46,726 nt of DNA from Lachnospiraceae bacterium (GTDB lineage Bacteria > Bacillota > Clostridia > Lachnospirales > Lachnospiraceae). Positions 16,427-25,283 of the stretch are shown here, piece by piece (the stretch's first letter is position 1; the number at the start of each line of letters is the position of its first letter). The notes beneath the pieces were generated by a model. The model worked only from the letters and a program-made list of their open reading frames with translations. It searched no databases and was not told the origin of the DNA. Both the position numbers and the translations under genes were made by a program. The stretch spans positions 1-46,726 of the forward strand of contig JAEEMP010000039.1 of NCBI GenBank assembly GCA_016283275.1. The letters run 5' to 3'.

Positions 16427-16610
16427 AATAATATTTCCTCCTTTTTAGCCGGCATAATCGCCATATTTATAAATCACACGCATTTTGAATTAATGCTTTC
16501 CGGGCTTCAAAACACTATGCGCTTTACAAACTATTAACATAATATCTCAAAAATTGTTACAAAACTTCTCATTTATTGCGATTACTGTACCCAAATAGTG
16601 GCAAAAAGTA

Positions 16611-17639
16611 TCACATCTTGATACCGGTACTCGCAATACTCTCGACAAATGCCTTCTGAGCGAACAGATAAACCAGAAGAATAGGCATGATTATGAGTAA
16701 TGTACCTGTTGAAAGGATACAGTTTGATAACTGGGTCGATACGCTTACCTGCTCATTTACCGCACCCTGCTGACGGGCAACATAAACACCGAGGGCATCG
16801 ACTACGTTTGCAAGGGATGTACTTACAAGCACTTTTCCGCCAAGGAAAAGCTTTGAATAAAATCCGTCCGTCCACTGCCATACAAGAGCAAACAGGAAAC
16901 ATGAGGTAATGATCGGTTTCGACTGCGGAAGCATGATACGCGTAAATGTTTTGAACATACCGCATCCGTCCACATATGCAGCCTCTTCGAGGTCGACGGG
17001 GATGTTTCTGAAGAACTGTCTTACAAGATATATATAAAGTCCGTTCTTAAGGCCCATACAACCTGCACTCATAAGGTAATAAGGAAGAACACTTCCTCGA
17101 AGGTTCAATCCCTCTCCTTTGATCGCTCTTACGATCCCAAGGAAATCCCAGTATCTGAAGTGAAGATAGAGAGAACTTGAAAATGCCTGAGGCGGAATAA
17201 TGATAAGTGCAAGCACAAATGCAAACCACATTTTCTTAAGCGGGAACTTAAATCTCGCGAACCCATAACCTACTATGGTACACATAGCGGTCTGAAGGAT
17301 CGCTATCGTAAGAGAAATGATGGTTGAATTCTTAAGTCCTTTGCCGTATTGCATGATGTTTGCGGCCATAATGTAATTCTCTGCCGTAAATTTTGTAGGT
17401 ATGGATACGACTATTGGATTGTAAAGATCCGATTCTTCCATAAAACTTACGGATATCTTATTGAGTATGGGCTGAAGTATCAGGAAACACATACCGAACA
17501 GAAGCACGAATCTGCACACCTTCACAAAGAAGTTCATGACATCTTTCTTAAAAAGATAACCGCCCGAAGCTCTGTTTCTTTCCCAATAGGAACCATACTT
17601 TTGAGTCTTAAGCAGTTCTTTTGCTTTAGCCTTAGTCAT
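16611..17639 (-). CDS. Carbohydrate ABC transporter permease (MalG/UgpE-like)
   Basis: A 342-residue membrane permease with about six helices: one at about 38-60, a cluster between 105 and 260 and a last one near 315-335. The ATPase-docking EAA loop EEAAYVDGCGMFKTFTRIML is present, followed by the conserved proline. The extended cytoplasmic N-terminus (about 35 residues) is longer than usual. It overlaps the preceding permease gene by 8 nt and forms the second half of permease pair 2. It should work with the solute-binding protein that follows. No ATPase gene accompanies the set, so a shared MsmX/UgpC-type ATPase elsewhere is likely. Confidence 0.9.
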   Translation of the reverse strand: MTKAKAKELLKTQKYGSYWERNRASGGYLFKKDVMNFFVKVCRFVLLFGMCFLILQPILNKISVSFMEESDLYNPIVVSIPTKFTAENYIMAANIMQYGKGLKNSTIISLTIAILQTAMCTIVGYGFARFKFPLKKMWFAFVLALIIIPPQAFSSSLYLHFRYWDFLGIVRAIKGEGLNLRGSVLPYYLMSAGCMGLKNGLYIYLVRQFFRNIPVDLEEAAYVDGCGMFKTFTRIMLPQSKPIITSCFLFALVWQWTDGFYSKLFLGGKVLVSTSLANVVDALGVYVARQQGAVNEQVSVSTQLSNCILSTGTLLIIMPILLVYLFAQKAFVESIASTGIKM

Positions 17640-18540
17640 TGTAGTATACCCCCTTGGAGATAAAGAATGAAGTAATACCGATAAATGCGGTCACGATCAA
17701 GAAGTATGCCCACGACATCGCCGAAGCGGGGCCATAATCAAGCATTACGACCATAACTGTCTGTATCTTATCCATAACGTCGTTATCGGATCTCATACAG
17801 AAATCAACAACCGTATAAATCCAGTTTACAAGGAAGATTGAACTGATCATCGGGAAAGTGATCTTCCATAAACTTTCCCAGCTTGTACATCCTTCGATAT
17901 CGGCTGCTTCATACATACTCTTCGGTATGGTCTGAAGACCCGATAAGAATATGATGATCTGAATACCGGATGCAACAGCGATATCGTAAATATTGTCTAT
18001 GATCTCGAATACCCATTCGTATGCCCTTGTACCTACACCGGCAGTACGAAGTATCGTCTGCAATGCTCCCGTGACACTTATATTCTGTGTTGTGGTCTCA
18101 ACCGTCTGCGAGATCATTGCCATAAGGTAGTTGTTCTCTTCAAGACCGAGCATAACACCTGACGATAATATAACGGGGAGGAAGAATATGGCTCTTACAA
18201 GACCTCTTCCTTTAAAGTCCTGATTAAGTATCAGTGCCACAAAGAAACTGAATACTATGATACCGATCGAATAAAGTATCATTCTGGACAATTCGTTAAC
18301 CAGATTCTGCGAATAGTCGGGATCCACACGGAATGCGACACGGTAGTTCTCAATTCCGATCCACTGTTTTGCAACGGAACCCGGGCTTAATGTTACCAGA
18401 CTGAAACTCATCTGAAGCGAATCCAGCATGGGCTTGACCATAAAAAGCAGGAAGCCTAATATGAACGGCAATATGAACAGATATCCCGCTATCGCTTTTC
18501 TTTTCTGAAGACCCGCCAATTTGTTTTTTTGTTTCTTCAT
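17632..18540 (-). CDS. Sugar ABC transporter permease (MalF/LplB-like)
   Basis: A 302-residue permease with six predicted helices (about 17-38, 88-108, 115-135, 175-200, 222-245 and 275-295). The EAA loop EAADIEGCTSWESLWKITFP is well preserved. The stretch between helices three and four (about 125-170) is longer than in typical MalF-like proteins of this size. It is 29 nt downstream of the DUF5696 gene and is translationally coupled to the MalG-like permease by an 8-nt overlap. Together they form the second importer channel of Region C. Confidence 0.9.
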   Translation of the reverse strand: MKKQKNKLAGLQKRKAIAGYLFILPFILGFLLFMVKPMLDSLQMSFSLVTLSPGSVAKQWIGIENYRVAFRVDPDYSQNLVNELSRMILYSIGIIVFSFFVALILNQDFKGRGLVRAIFFLPVILSSGVMLGLEENNYLMAMISQTVETTTQNISVTGALQTILRTAGVGTRAYEWVFEIIDNIYDIAVASGIQIIIFLSGLQTIPKSMYEAADIEGCTSWESLWKITFPMISSIFLVNWIYTVVDFCMRSDNDVMDKIQTVMVVMLDYGPASAMSWAYFLIVTAFIGITSFFISKGVYYND

Positions 18541-18569
18541 ATCAACTGACCTTTCAAATCAATTCTTTG

Positions 18570-21176
18570 TTATCTGACTACAAGATAATCTCTTGCAGGA
18601 ACTTTTACTCCACCGTCGGAATATTCTCCGAAACCGTAATTAACGTATACCTTTGTACCGTCTTCATATGTTGTGACCGAAACATCATCGGTGATGATCC
18701 GGTGATCTTCTATAGTCTGATTGAATGTATGTCCGAGTTCCGAATCATATCTTTGATAAATTGCAAAGAGTTCGTCTGACCATGCACTGTAATCCGAAGC
18801 GTAATATTCCGTATACAGTGTCTTCTGAAGAGTAAACGGCGACTCCTTCATAAGCGAGAACGAAAGACCGGCACCGTACTCGGCTGCGTAAAGCACTGCC
18901 TCTTCCTCATTACCGCAGGTATTGATCGGGAAACCTGTGTAATCCACATAACCGTGAACAGCTATCTGGTAGAAAGGAACACAATAATCAATGATCGTGT
19001 ATTCGCTTCCGCGAAGATCCATATTTGTGATCATATCGGCATAAGGAAGTGCATATGCATTGCCGTCGTTGATCATTATCTTCTGGCCGCTGTCTTTGAC
19101 TCTTTTAAGAAGATCGACCTGCATATTCATGGCTTCGTCGCGGCTGGTGTAATCTTTTCTGTAAAAATCCGACGAAAGATCGTGTCCTATATCCTGGAAG
19201 GAAACTCCGGTGTTATAATCTTTGGTCTCTTCCACGAGGTTCTCGGCCATCTTTATTATGGTGTCCCCGTGTAAAAGGAAGTAGCTGTCAAGACCCTCTC
19301 TTGCCGAATATGTTACGGCACTGTATTCATAAAGTTCCGCACGTTTCCTTGAAAGGAACTTTGCCGCATCCCTGTAAGAGAAGAAACCGTGGAAAATATT
19401 GCTTTCAAACTCATACTCGGTAATACCGTCAAGATATAAGTCCACGCCGAGGTTTGCAGCCAGAGCCGACAGATCTTTTAGATCTCTCTTGCTTCCGAGT
19501 GCTCCGATCGTATGTATGTGTTTTAAATATTTCTGTCTCACACCGCCGTTGCACCAGCCCGTATATTTAACGGAAAGATTGTCGATACCGCCATCGGTCA
19601 GCTCCGTAATAAGCTCTGAAGCTTCATCGTATGTGGTAAGTGCAAGCGGTCTTGAAACGGGAATACCCATTATCTGCTTAACCTTATCGACCGCGCCTAC
19701 GACTTCTACCGCAACCGGTGTTGAAGCATCGTCATTCTCGGTAAAATATCCGGGATACTTATCGATAAGATAGGACCTGTAGTCTTTTGCCATATCCACA
19801 TAACTTCCCGAATCGATAAAACTGTATCTCTTTACGATACTTTCATCGGGCAGTTCCGGAAGATATACATACATATCCGTATTTGCTGCGGAACCGAGAT
19901 CGTATTTTTCACGCGGCTTGATGGAATATACAGCCGTTACATAGTTGTAACTTGAAGTCTTTCCGCTTATATCGGCCTGAATGGAAGCATATGACGAACC
20001 ATCTTCAAGAATACAGATAAATGAATCTTTATAGTCCGATATACCGTATACATTCATACTTGCAAGTGTGTTATGTACCACAGCTTCCCTCTCAAGCGCC
20101 ATATCCCAGCCGTAAAGGTTTGCGTAATAAACACTCTGTGATGTACGACCGTTGTTAAAGTTTATGATCGAACCTCCGCCTTCGGGCACAAGCATGTAAC
20201 CCTCATCCGATGTACTGCCGGATCCGAAGTAAGGAAGTATATTGATCGTATATATGGGATACTCTTCTTTGCCTTCAAGCGATGACATGGGAACTTCAAC
20301 CAGAAGATCGTCTCCGTCAAGCTTGTATATGACCGAAGCCTTGAAAACGGGATTATCGTTTGACGCTTCCTTCATGTTAAGTTCTTTGTCGGCAAGATAC
20401 TCCTCATAAGTGTAACCTGCTGCTTCAAACTGCTTTTCAAGTGACTTCTTTGCCGTATCCTTAAGACCGTCACGAAGTATATACATGGGCTGTGTCTCAA
20501 GAATAGGATAATTGGCAATAAGCTCATCCTTGTTCTTGGCATCTTTTTTACTTAAGTTGTTGATATCATATTTTTTATAGAACTGTTTAACGTTTTCGGA
20601 ATCCGTAACGGACATCGTGCTTGTAAGTTCCGTAAGTCTTTCCACACTTATTACCGGAGGGATCACAAACTCTTTGGCCACTTTACCGAGCGAATAATCA
20701 ACTCGTACGGAATCGCCTTCGGTCACTATGTTGAATATCTGATTTAAAGAACTGAAATAATATGAATCATATGATGTATCAAGACCCGCATCGGTTCCGT
20801 AAGTCAGTATGAACGAAGAATTAAGTTTGTTCTTTTCCTCATTGATCGCTGCGGAATCGTCAATGCCGCCTACCGCATAGGAACTCCAGACCTTTCCCGA
20901 ACTCTTGACCGTGACCGTAAAGTTTGTGGTCGCGGGATCCAAAACAAATTTAAGACTGTCATTTTCAAGAACGACTTCCTTGCCGTCACCGTCATATGCC
21001 TCGGGCTGTATAGGCTCTTCTTCGACCTTGATCTTTTGATATGTCATAACAAAAAATACGACACCGGCTATCAATAGAAGGACTATGGTAGGAAATATAA
21101 GAGATTTAAGCTCTTTTATGACCGCGTTCTTTATTTCCCTTTTTCTCTCTTCACTTATAGGATTTAATCTGCTCAT
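18570..21176 (-). CDS. DUF5696-type membrane-anchored extracellular protein
   Basis: An 868-residue protein with one N-terminal membrane anchor (about 27-46) and a large extracellular part. About 65-200 look like a beta-rich domain, about 290-430 a beta-sandwich, and about 480-760 an alternating alpha/beta region consistent with a TIM barrel (the DLYLDGITEYEF and MINDGNAYALPYADMI stretches). I assign it to DUF5696 from its sequence pattern and its recurring neighbours (YIP1 protein and carbohydrate ABC genes). A glycosidase-like barrel is an inference, and no catalytic pair is proven. It lies 34 nt after the YIP1 gene and 29 nt before the second permease pair, so it sits between the two importer sets in one operon. 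Confidence 0.72.
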   Translation of the reverse strand: MSRLNPISEERKREIKNAVIKELKSLIFPTIVLLLIAGVVFFVMTYQKIKVEEEPIQPEAYDGDGKEVVLENDSLKFVLDPATTNFTVTVKSSGKVWSSYAVGGIDDSAAINEEKNKLNSSFILTYGTDAGLDTSYDSYYFSSLNQIFNIVTEGDSVRVDYSLGKVAKEFVIPPVISVERLTELTSTMSVTDSENVKQFYKKYDINNLSKKDAKNKDELIANYPILETQPMYILRDGLKDTAKKSLEKQFEAAGYTYEEYLADKELNMKEASNDNPVFKASVIYKLDGDDLLVEVPMSSLEGKEEYPIYTINILPYFGSGSTSDEGYMLVPEGGGSIINFNNGRTSQSVYYANLYGWDMALEREAVVHNTLASMNVYGISDYKDSFICILEDGSSYASIQADISGKTSSYNYVTAVYSIKPREKYDLGSAANTDMYVYLPELPDESIVKRYSFIDSGSYVDMAKDYRSYLIDKYPGYFTENDDASTPVAVEVVGAVDKVKQIMGIPVSRPLALTTYDEASELITELTDGGIDNLSVKYTGWCNGGVRQKYLKHIHTIGALGSKRDLKDLSALAANLGVDLYLDGITEYEFESNIFHGFFSYRDAAKFLSRKRAELYEYSAVTYSAREGLDSYFLLHGDTIIKMAENLVEETKDYNTGVSFQDIGHDLSSDFYRKDYTSRDEAMNMQVDLLKRVKDSGQKIMINDGNAYALPYADMITNMDLRGSEYTIIDYCVPFYQIAVHGYVDYTGFPINTCGNEEEAVLYAAEYGAGLSFSLMKESPFTLQKTLYTEYYASDYSAWSDELFAIYQRYDSELGHTFNQTIEDHRIITDDVSVTTYEDGTKVYVNYGFGEYSDGGVKVPARDYLVVR

Positions 21177-21210
21177 AATTGCTCCCGTTTATTTTACTTA
21201 AGGATAAAAA

Positions 21211-21867
21211 CTACATTCGGTACAGCATTTCCTTGCCGAGGGATATGAAATATGCAACACCCTGGGAAACCATACTGAAGAAAAGCATTAATATGAATAT
21301 CATGACAAGCATGGCGAAAACCGTTGCCACCATGAAAAGAATATTTTTACCGAATGAATATTCGTGAACCTGACTCATACCGAAGATACCGATAAAAGCT
21401 ATCCAGATAAGAGCTATCATGGCCATTGTCGAATAAAACTCGGCTTCATCCACCGTGATAAAATTACTGAATATCATAAGCGGGAAGTGGATGAGCGGAT
21501 AAGGAGTAAGTGCATAGCAGGTTGCAATATATACCTGCCCGAGACGACCTTTACCGTCAAACAATGTCGTAAGCGCCCAGTTACCGATCACAAAAAGTGC
21601 AAGAGGAAACAGGATACTCAAAATATACGTGAGAATATTCAGTTCTTCCCAATAAACCTGTATGAATATAAAGCTTGTGTAACGAAGCGATAATATTCTC
21701 GCAAGGATCGTTAAAAATAAAATTGTATTGGCAGCCGCATAAGAACCGCGCCTTTCATGCGTAAGATCCCAGAAACCGTCAATGGGATGTGTGATTACAT
21801 ACAGCGAATATTTAAGGCTTTTTAAATAACGCTGCCAATTTTCTTTACTGGTCAAGGAAGCAAACAT
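21211..21867 (-). CDS. YIP1 family membrane protein
   Basis: A 218-residue polytopic membrane protein with about five helices (roughly 47-65, 78-97, 110-130, 140-165 and 175-200). The N-terminal cytoplasmic segment with THPIDGFWDLTHERRGS is typical of bacterial YIP1-domain proteins found next to carbohydrate ABC transporters. The molecular function of these bacterial members is not established. It is 14 nt downstream of the NHL/TPR gene and 34 nt upstream of the DUF5696 gene. The consistent association suggests a membrane partner for those two extracellular proteins, which is an inference from context. Confidence 0.75.
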   Translation of the reverse strand: MFASLTSKENWQRYLKSLKYSLYVITHPIDGFWDLTHERRGSYAAANTILFLTILARILSLRYTSFIFIQVYWEELNILTYILSILFPLALFVIGNWALTTLFDGKGRLGQVYIATCYALTPYPLIHFPLMIFSNFITVDEAEFYSTMAMIALIWIAFIGIFGMSQVHEYSFGKNILFMVATVFAMLVMIFILMLFFSMVSQGVAYFISLGKEMLYRM

Positions 21868-21881
21868 ATTTGTTCTCCGTC

Positions 21882-23405
21882 TTAGTTGTTATATTTAAAA
21901 GCATCAGATGTCTCAAATTCATATTTGATCGATTTATACTTTCCTATTCCGAGAGGCACAAGGAATAAGAGCAGGATAACGATCACAATAGGAACTATAT
22001 GTTCTTCGACCCATATCTTTCGATACTGTCGATATGCTTTCGAATAATTGTCCGCATCATACTTAAGTTCAAAGTATTCCATAGCGGTCTTGTAATCTTT
22101 CTGTCTTAAATACGAACGACCGATACCGATGTATGCAAGATCGTAGTTGCCGTTCATTTCGATAACCTTTTCCCATACCGCCTGGGATTCCTCATATTTA
22201 CCTTCATCGAAAAGATCCATTGCCTCAAATACCTTGGCACCGAAATCCGTCTGGGTAAACATCGTGATAGCGCAGTCAAGCTGGTCGAGTACAAAAAGAT
22301 CGTATCCCATATGATCGAGACCTATGGGCTTTCTGAAGTAACCGTCCATGTTACCGTTACCGCCGCAGATAAACACCATCTTTCCCTGATCGTCGTATGA
22401 GAAAAGACGCCCTCTGTTCTTATCCAGACATACATAAATGTCATTCTCAAAACAGGTTACATCCGAGAAATATGAGGGACCGGAATATCCTCCGCCCGAA
22501 CCCATATAAAGGTCGCCGTATACAGGGAATTTACCGTCATAATAAACACCGTTTCTTACAAGGATATCGTTGCCGAGAAGGTTTAACTGGCGGACGGCAT
22601 CAACCTTTCCGCTCTTAAGATCCTCTTCTGCAACGGAACCTGTGCAGGCATATATAAATCCGTCACCGTCCATGTATATATTGTCGTACTCTGTGGGAAC
22701 AAATGCTTCCATCTTTGCAAGCTGTTCCTGAGAAGCGATCTTTTTCCAGATAAACTGTACAAAGTCATATGATGCGGGGGTAGCTCCGACGAAACCCGAA
22801 AATTCTCCGTCCGCCTCATATTTGATAAGACCTTTGTTGATACCTGTTGCTATACAATAAACACGCTCTGCCGTATCAACGACCAGCTTGTTGGGAGCAA
22901 AAGGCACCTTGGGATCCAGCGTATTGTCCGAAGGCTTCGTAAACTGCATGATAAAGTTTAAATCCTTATCAAGTTTAAGAATTCTTGAGTTGCCCTTGTC
23001 GGCTATGAAAATATTACCTTCTGCCGAAATAGCGATATCGGTGGGACCCGAAAGTGTATTTACATCCGGAGCTCCCTTTACTTCCTCGATAATATTCTTA
23101 ACCGTAAGAGATTCTCTTGCGGTTCTCTCAAGCTCGATGATACGGTTGTTACCTGTATCGCAGATAAATACCGAATTATCATGAACATAAAGTCCCTGAG
23201 GGTTAGCAAGCTTTTTTTCAAGTTTAAGATCGGAAGAAGTGAATACCTTACATACCGAATAAAGGTCGGGGGAATCCTGAACATCTCCCCAGTAATCGTA
23301 ATTATAGGTATAACTTCTTTCTTTTGCTTCCGCCGTGATCGGTGTACATGCAACAATGACGGCGCATAAAGCAACAGCCGTGAGCCTTGCAATAGTCTTT
23401 CTCAT
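21882..23405 (-). CDS. NHL-repeat and TPR protein with C-terminal membrane anchor
   Basis: A 507-residue exported protein. The N-terminal signal could be cleaved after AEA (about residue 27) or processed at a possible lipobox IVAC (Cys20). Residues about 70-390 carry NHL beta-propeller repeats, visible as recurring NPQGLYV, GPTDIAIS, APNKLVVD and KPIGLDHM segments each followed by D-x-G/L-N-R-I patterns. Residues about 390-450 hold one to two TPR-like helices (YEESQAVWEKVIEMNGNYDL, YIGIGRSYL). A helix at about 462-480 anchors the C-terminus, leaving a short cytoplasmic tail. Propeller plus TPR points to a protein-interaction or glycan-sensing scaffold rather than an enzyme. It sits between permease pair 1 and the YIP1 gene. 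Confidence 0.75.
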   Translation of the reverse strand: MRKTIARLTAVALCAVIVACTPITAEAKERSYTYNYDYWGDVQDSPDLYSVCKVFTSSDLKLEKKLANPQGLYVHDNSVFICDTGNNRIIELERTARESLTVKNIIEEVKGAPDVNTLSGPTDIAISAEGNIFIADKGNSRILKLDKDLNFIMQFTKPSDNTLDPKVPFAPNKLVVDTAERVYCIATGINKGLIKYEADGEFSGFVGATPASYDFVQFIWKKIASQEQLAKMEAFVPTEYDNIYMDGDGFIYACTGSVAEEDLKSGKVDAVRQLNLLGNDILVRNGVYYDGKFPVYGDLYMGSGGGYSGPSYFSDVTCFENDIYVCLDKNRGRLFSYDDQGKMVFICGGNGNMDGYFRKPIGLDHMGYDLFVLDQLDCAITMFTQTDFGAKVFEAMDLFDEGKYEESQAVWEKVIEMNGNYDLAYIGIGRSYLRQKDYKTAMEYFELKYDADNYSKAYRQYRKIWVEEHIVPIVIVILLLFLVPLGIGKYKSIKYEFETSDAFKYNN

Positions 23406-23421
23406 ACCAAACCTCGTCTCA

Positions 23422-24327
23422 TCAGTCTTTTAATCCGGAGCTTGCCATAGTCTCAAGTATCTGGCTCTCCGAGAAAATGAATATAGCTATCGGAACGATC
23501 ATAACGACAACCATGACCGCCGCACTCTGTCCGGCTCTGGCGATACCGCCGGCCTGGATCTGCTGAAGTGCATAAACAAGCGTCTTCTTTGCTTCGGAAT
23601 AAATGTATGTTGAAGCTCTGTTGTTCCAAAGACCCTGAACAGAGAAGATGATAAGGGTCATCCATGCAGGCTTAACATTCGGCATAACTATATTTGCGAA
23701 TACCTTCCATTCATTCGCACCGTCTATCTTGGCGGCTTCGATAAGCGCCGTCGGAAGACCTTCCATGAACTGTTTCATAAGGAACAAGCCCATCGGGGAA
23801 GCGAATGCGGGTATTATGATCGCCCAGTATGTATCGATCCAGCCAAGCTTGTTTAAGATAAGATAGTTGGGGATCTGTGTAACATATCCCGTAAACATAA
23901 GGGCTGTGGTCGCAAGTTTGAAGAAACCGTTTCCGCCGGGGAATTCATACTTTGCAAGCACGAAAGCTGCCATGGATGCGATTATAAGGTGTCCGAGCGT
24001 ACCTACAAATGTAATGAATACCGTATTGAAGAGGTATCTTGAGAAGGTAACGGTGGACTTGCCCATATTTACAAACAGATCGGCATAATTGTCCAGCGTG
24101 GGATGCTGTGCATATATCCTCGGAGGGAATTTAAACAACTCGTCCAAAGGCTTAAGTGAATTGCTGACCGTGAAGATAATCGGGAAAGCCATGATGTAAG
24201 CCATCAGAATAAGGAATATGTAAAGTACAACATCGCCCGCGATCGAGCGGTTGGGTTTTCTTCTTTTGATCACCGGTTTCTTATATTCTTTTTCGATAAC
24301 CGGTTTTTCTTTTCTTTTTCTACTCAT
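23422..24327 (-). CDS. Carbohydrate ABC transporter permease (MalG/UgpE-like)
   Basis: A 301-residue permease with six helices after a very basic 28-residue cytoplasmic N-terminus (many Lys/Arg). The EAA loop EAAKIDGANEWKVFANIVMP is intact. It starts one base after the stop of the partner permease gene and precedes the NHL/TPR gene by 16 nt. It is the second subunit of importer channel 1, matched to the large solute-binding protein at 25284-28235. Confidence 0.92.
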   Translation of the reverse strand: MSRKRKEKPVIEKEYKKPVIKRRKPNRSIAGDVVLYIFLILMAYIMAFPIIFTVSNSLKPLDELFKFPPRIYAQHPTLDNYADLFVNMGKSTVTFSRYLFNTVFITFVGTLGHLIIASMAAFVLAKYEFPGGNGFFKLATTALMFTGYVTQIPNYLILNKLGWIDTYWAIIIPAFASPMGLFLMKQFMEGLPTALIEAAKIDGANEWKVFANIVMPNVKPAWMTLIIFSVQGLWNNRASTYIYSEAKKTLVYALQQIQAGGIARAGQSAAVMVVVMIVPIAIFIFSESQILETMASSGLKD

Positions 24328-24328
24328 A

Positions 24329-25267
24329 TCAGGTTCCTACTCTTCTTAACAGACTCTGAACTGCTTTATTACATAAGATCATCATCAAGAACAAAATTGT
24401 TGCTATGGCACATGCATAACCCATTTCAAATCTTGAGAAACCGTAGTCAAACAAGTGAGTTACTATCGTACGTGCCGCATAGTCGGTACTTGGATAACCG
24501 CAAAGGGCCATCGTAACATCGCAGACGCCGAATGAAGTCGTAATGGTCATGACCGCACCGAACAAAAGCATGGGCTTCATGTTGGGAAGGGTGATGTACC
24601 AAAGCTCCTGCCAACGGTTCTTGATACCGTCCATATAACCGGCCTCGTACTGCGAACCGTCAATACCCTGAAGTCCGGCAACGAAAGAAAGGAATCCGGT
24701 TCCGAGACTCATCCAGAGGATAACGATCATACAGATCGGAAGCATGTATACGGGATTGATGAGCCAGAGGATAGGCGTATCGATTATACCTATGTTCATC
24801 AGCAGCGCATTAACATGTCCGTAAGCATCTCCTCTGAAGAAGATCGAGAAGATTATGTAACAGTTACCCGCGATACTCGGTGCGTAGAATATGATGACCG
24901 CAACCGATCTGATCCATCTGGGAAGCTCATTTATGAGCCATGCAAACAGGAAAGAAAGTATATATCCGAGCGGTCCCGTTATGATGGCTATCATCAACGT
25001 ATTCTTCAAACCGATCAGGAAGATATCATCCTGAAGTATCAGGTTAATGTAGTTTGTAAGGCCCAAAAATCTGGGGCTTTCAAGTATGTTGTAGTAGGTA
25101 AACGAAAAATAGATCGACGCTACTACAGGGAAAACAAAGAACATTGTAAACAGTATCGCGTACGGCGCGAGGAACAGATAACACATCTTGCTTCTCTTTG
25201 CCTTTTTCCATGCGACCGTTATGTTATGTTTTCTGAGTTTGATGTACTTTTGAAAAAATTCTGCCAT
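24329..25267 (-). CDS. Sugar ABC transporter permease (MalF/UgpA-like)
   Basis: A 312-residue permease with six helices (about 28-52, 92-113, 125-147, 177-200, 220-245 and 282-302). The docking loop reads YEAGYMDGIKNRWQELWYIT, so the usual EAA is EAG here, a mild deviation that occurs in this family. The N-terminal SKMCYLFLAPYAILFTMFF stretch matches MalF-like permeases. It lies 16 nt after the large solute-binding protein gene and forms importer channel 1 with the next gene. Confidence 0.92.
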   Translation of the reverse strand: MAEFFQKYIKLRKHNITVAWKKAKRSKMCYLFLAPYAILFTMFFVFPVVASIYFSFTYYNILESPRFLGLTNYINLILQDDIFLIGLKNTLMIAIITGPLGYILSFLFAWLINELPRWIRSVAVIIFYAPSIAGNCYIIFSIFFRGDAYGHVNALLMNIGIIDTPILWLINPVYMLPICMIVILWMSLGTGFLSFVAGLQGIDGSQYEAGYMDGIKNRWQELWYITLPNMKPMLLFGAVMTITTSFGVCDVTMALCGYPSTDYAARTIVTHLFDYGFSRFEMGYACAIATILFLMMILCNKAVQSLLRRVGT

Positions 25268-25283
25268 CGGTCTGCTCCTTAGG

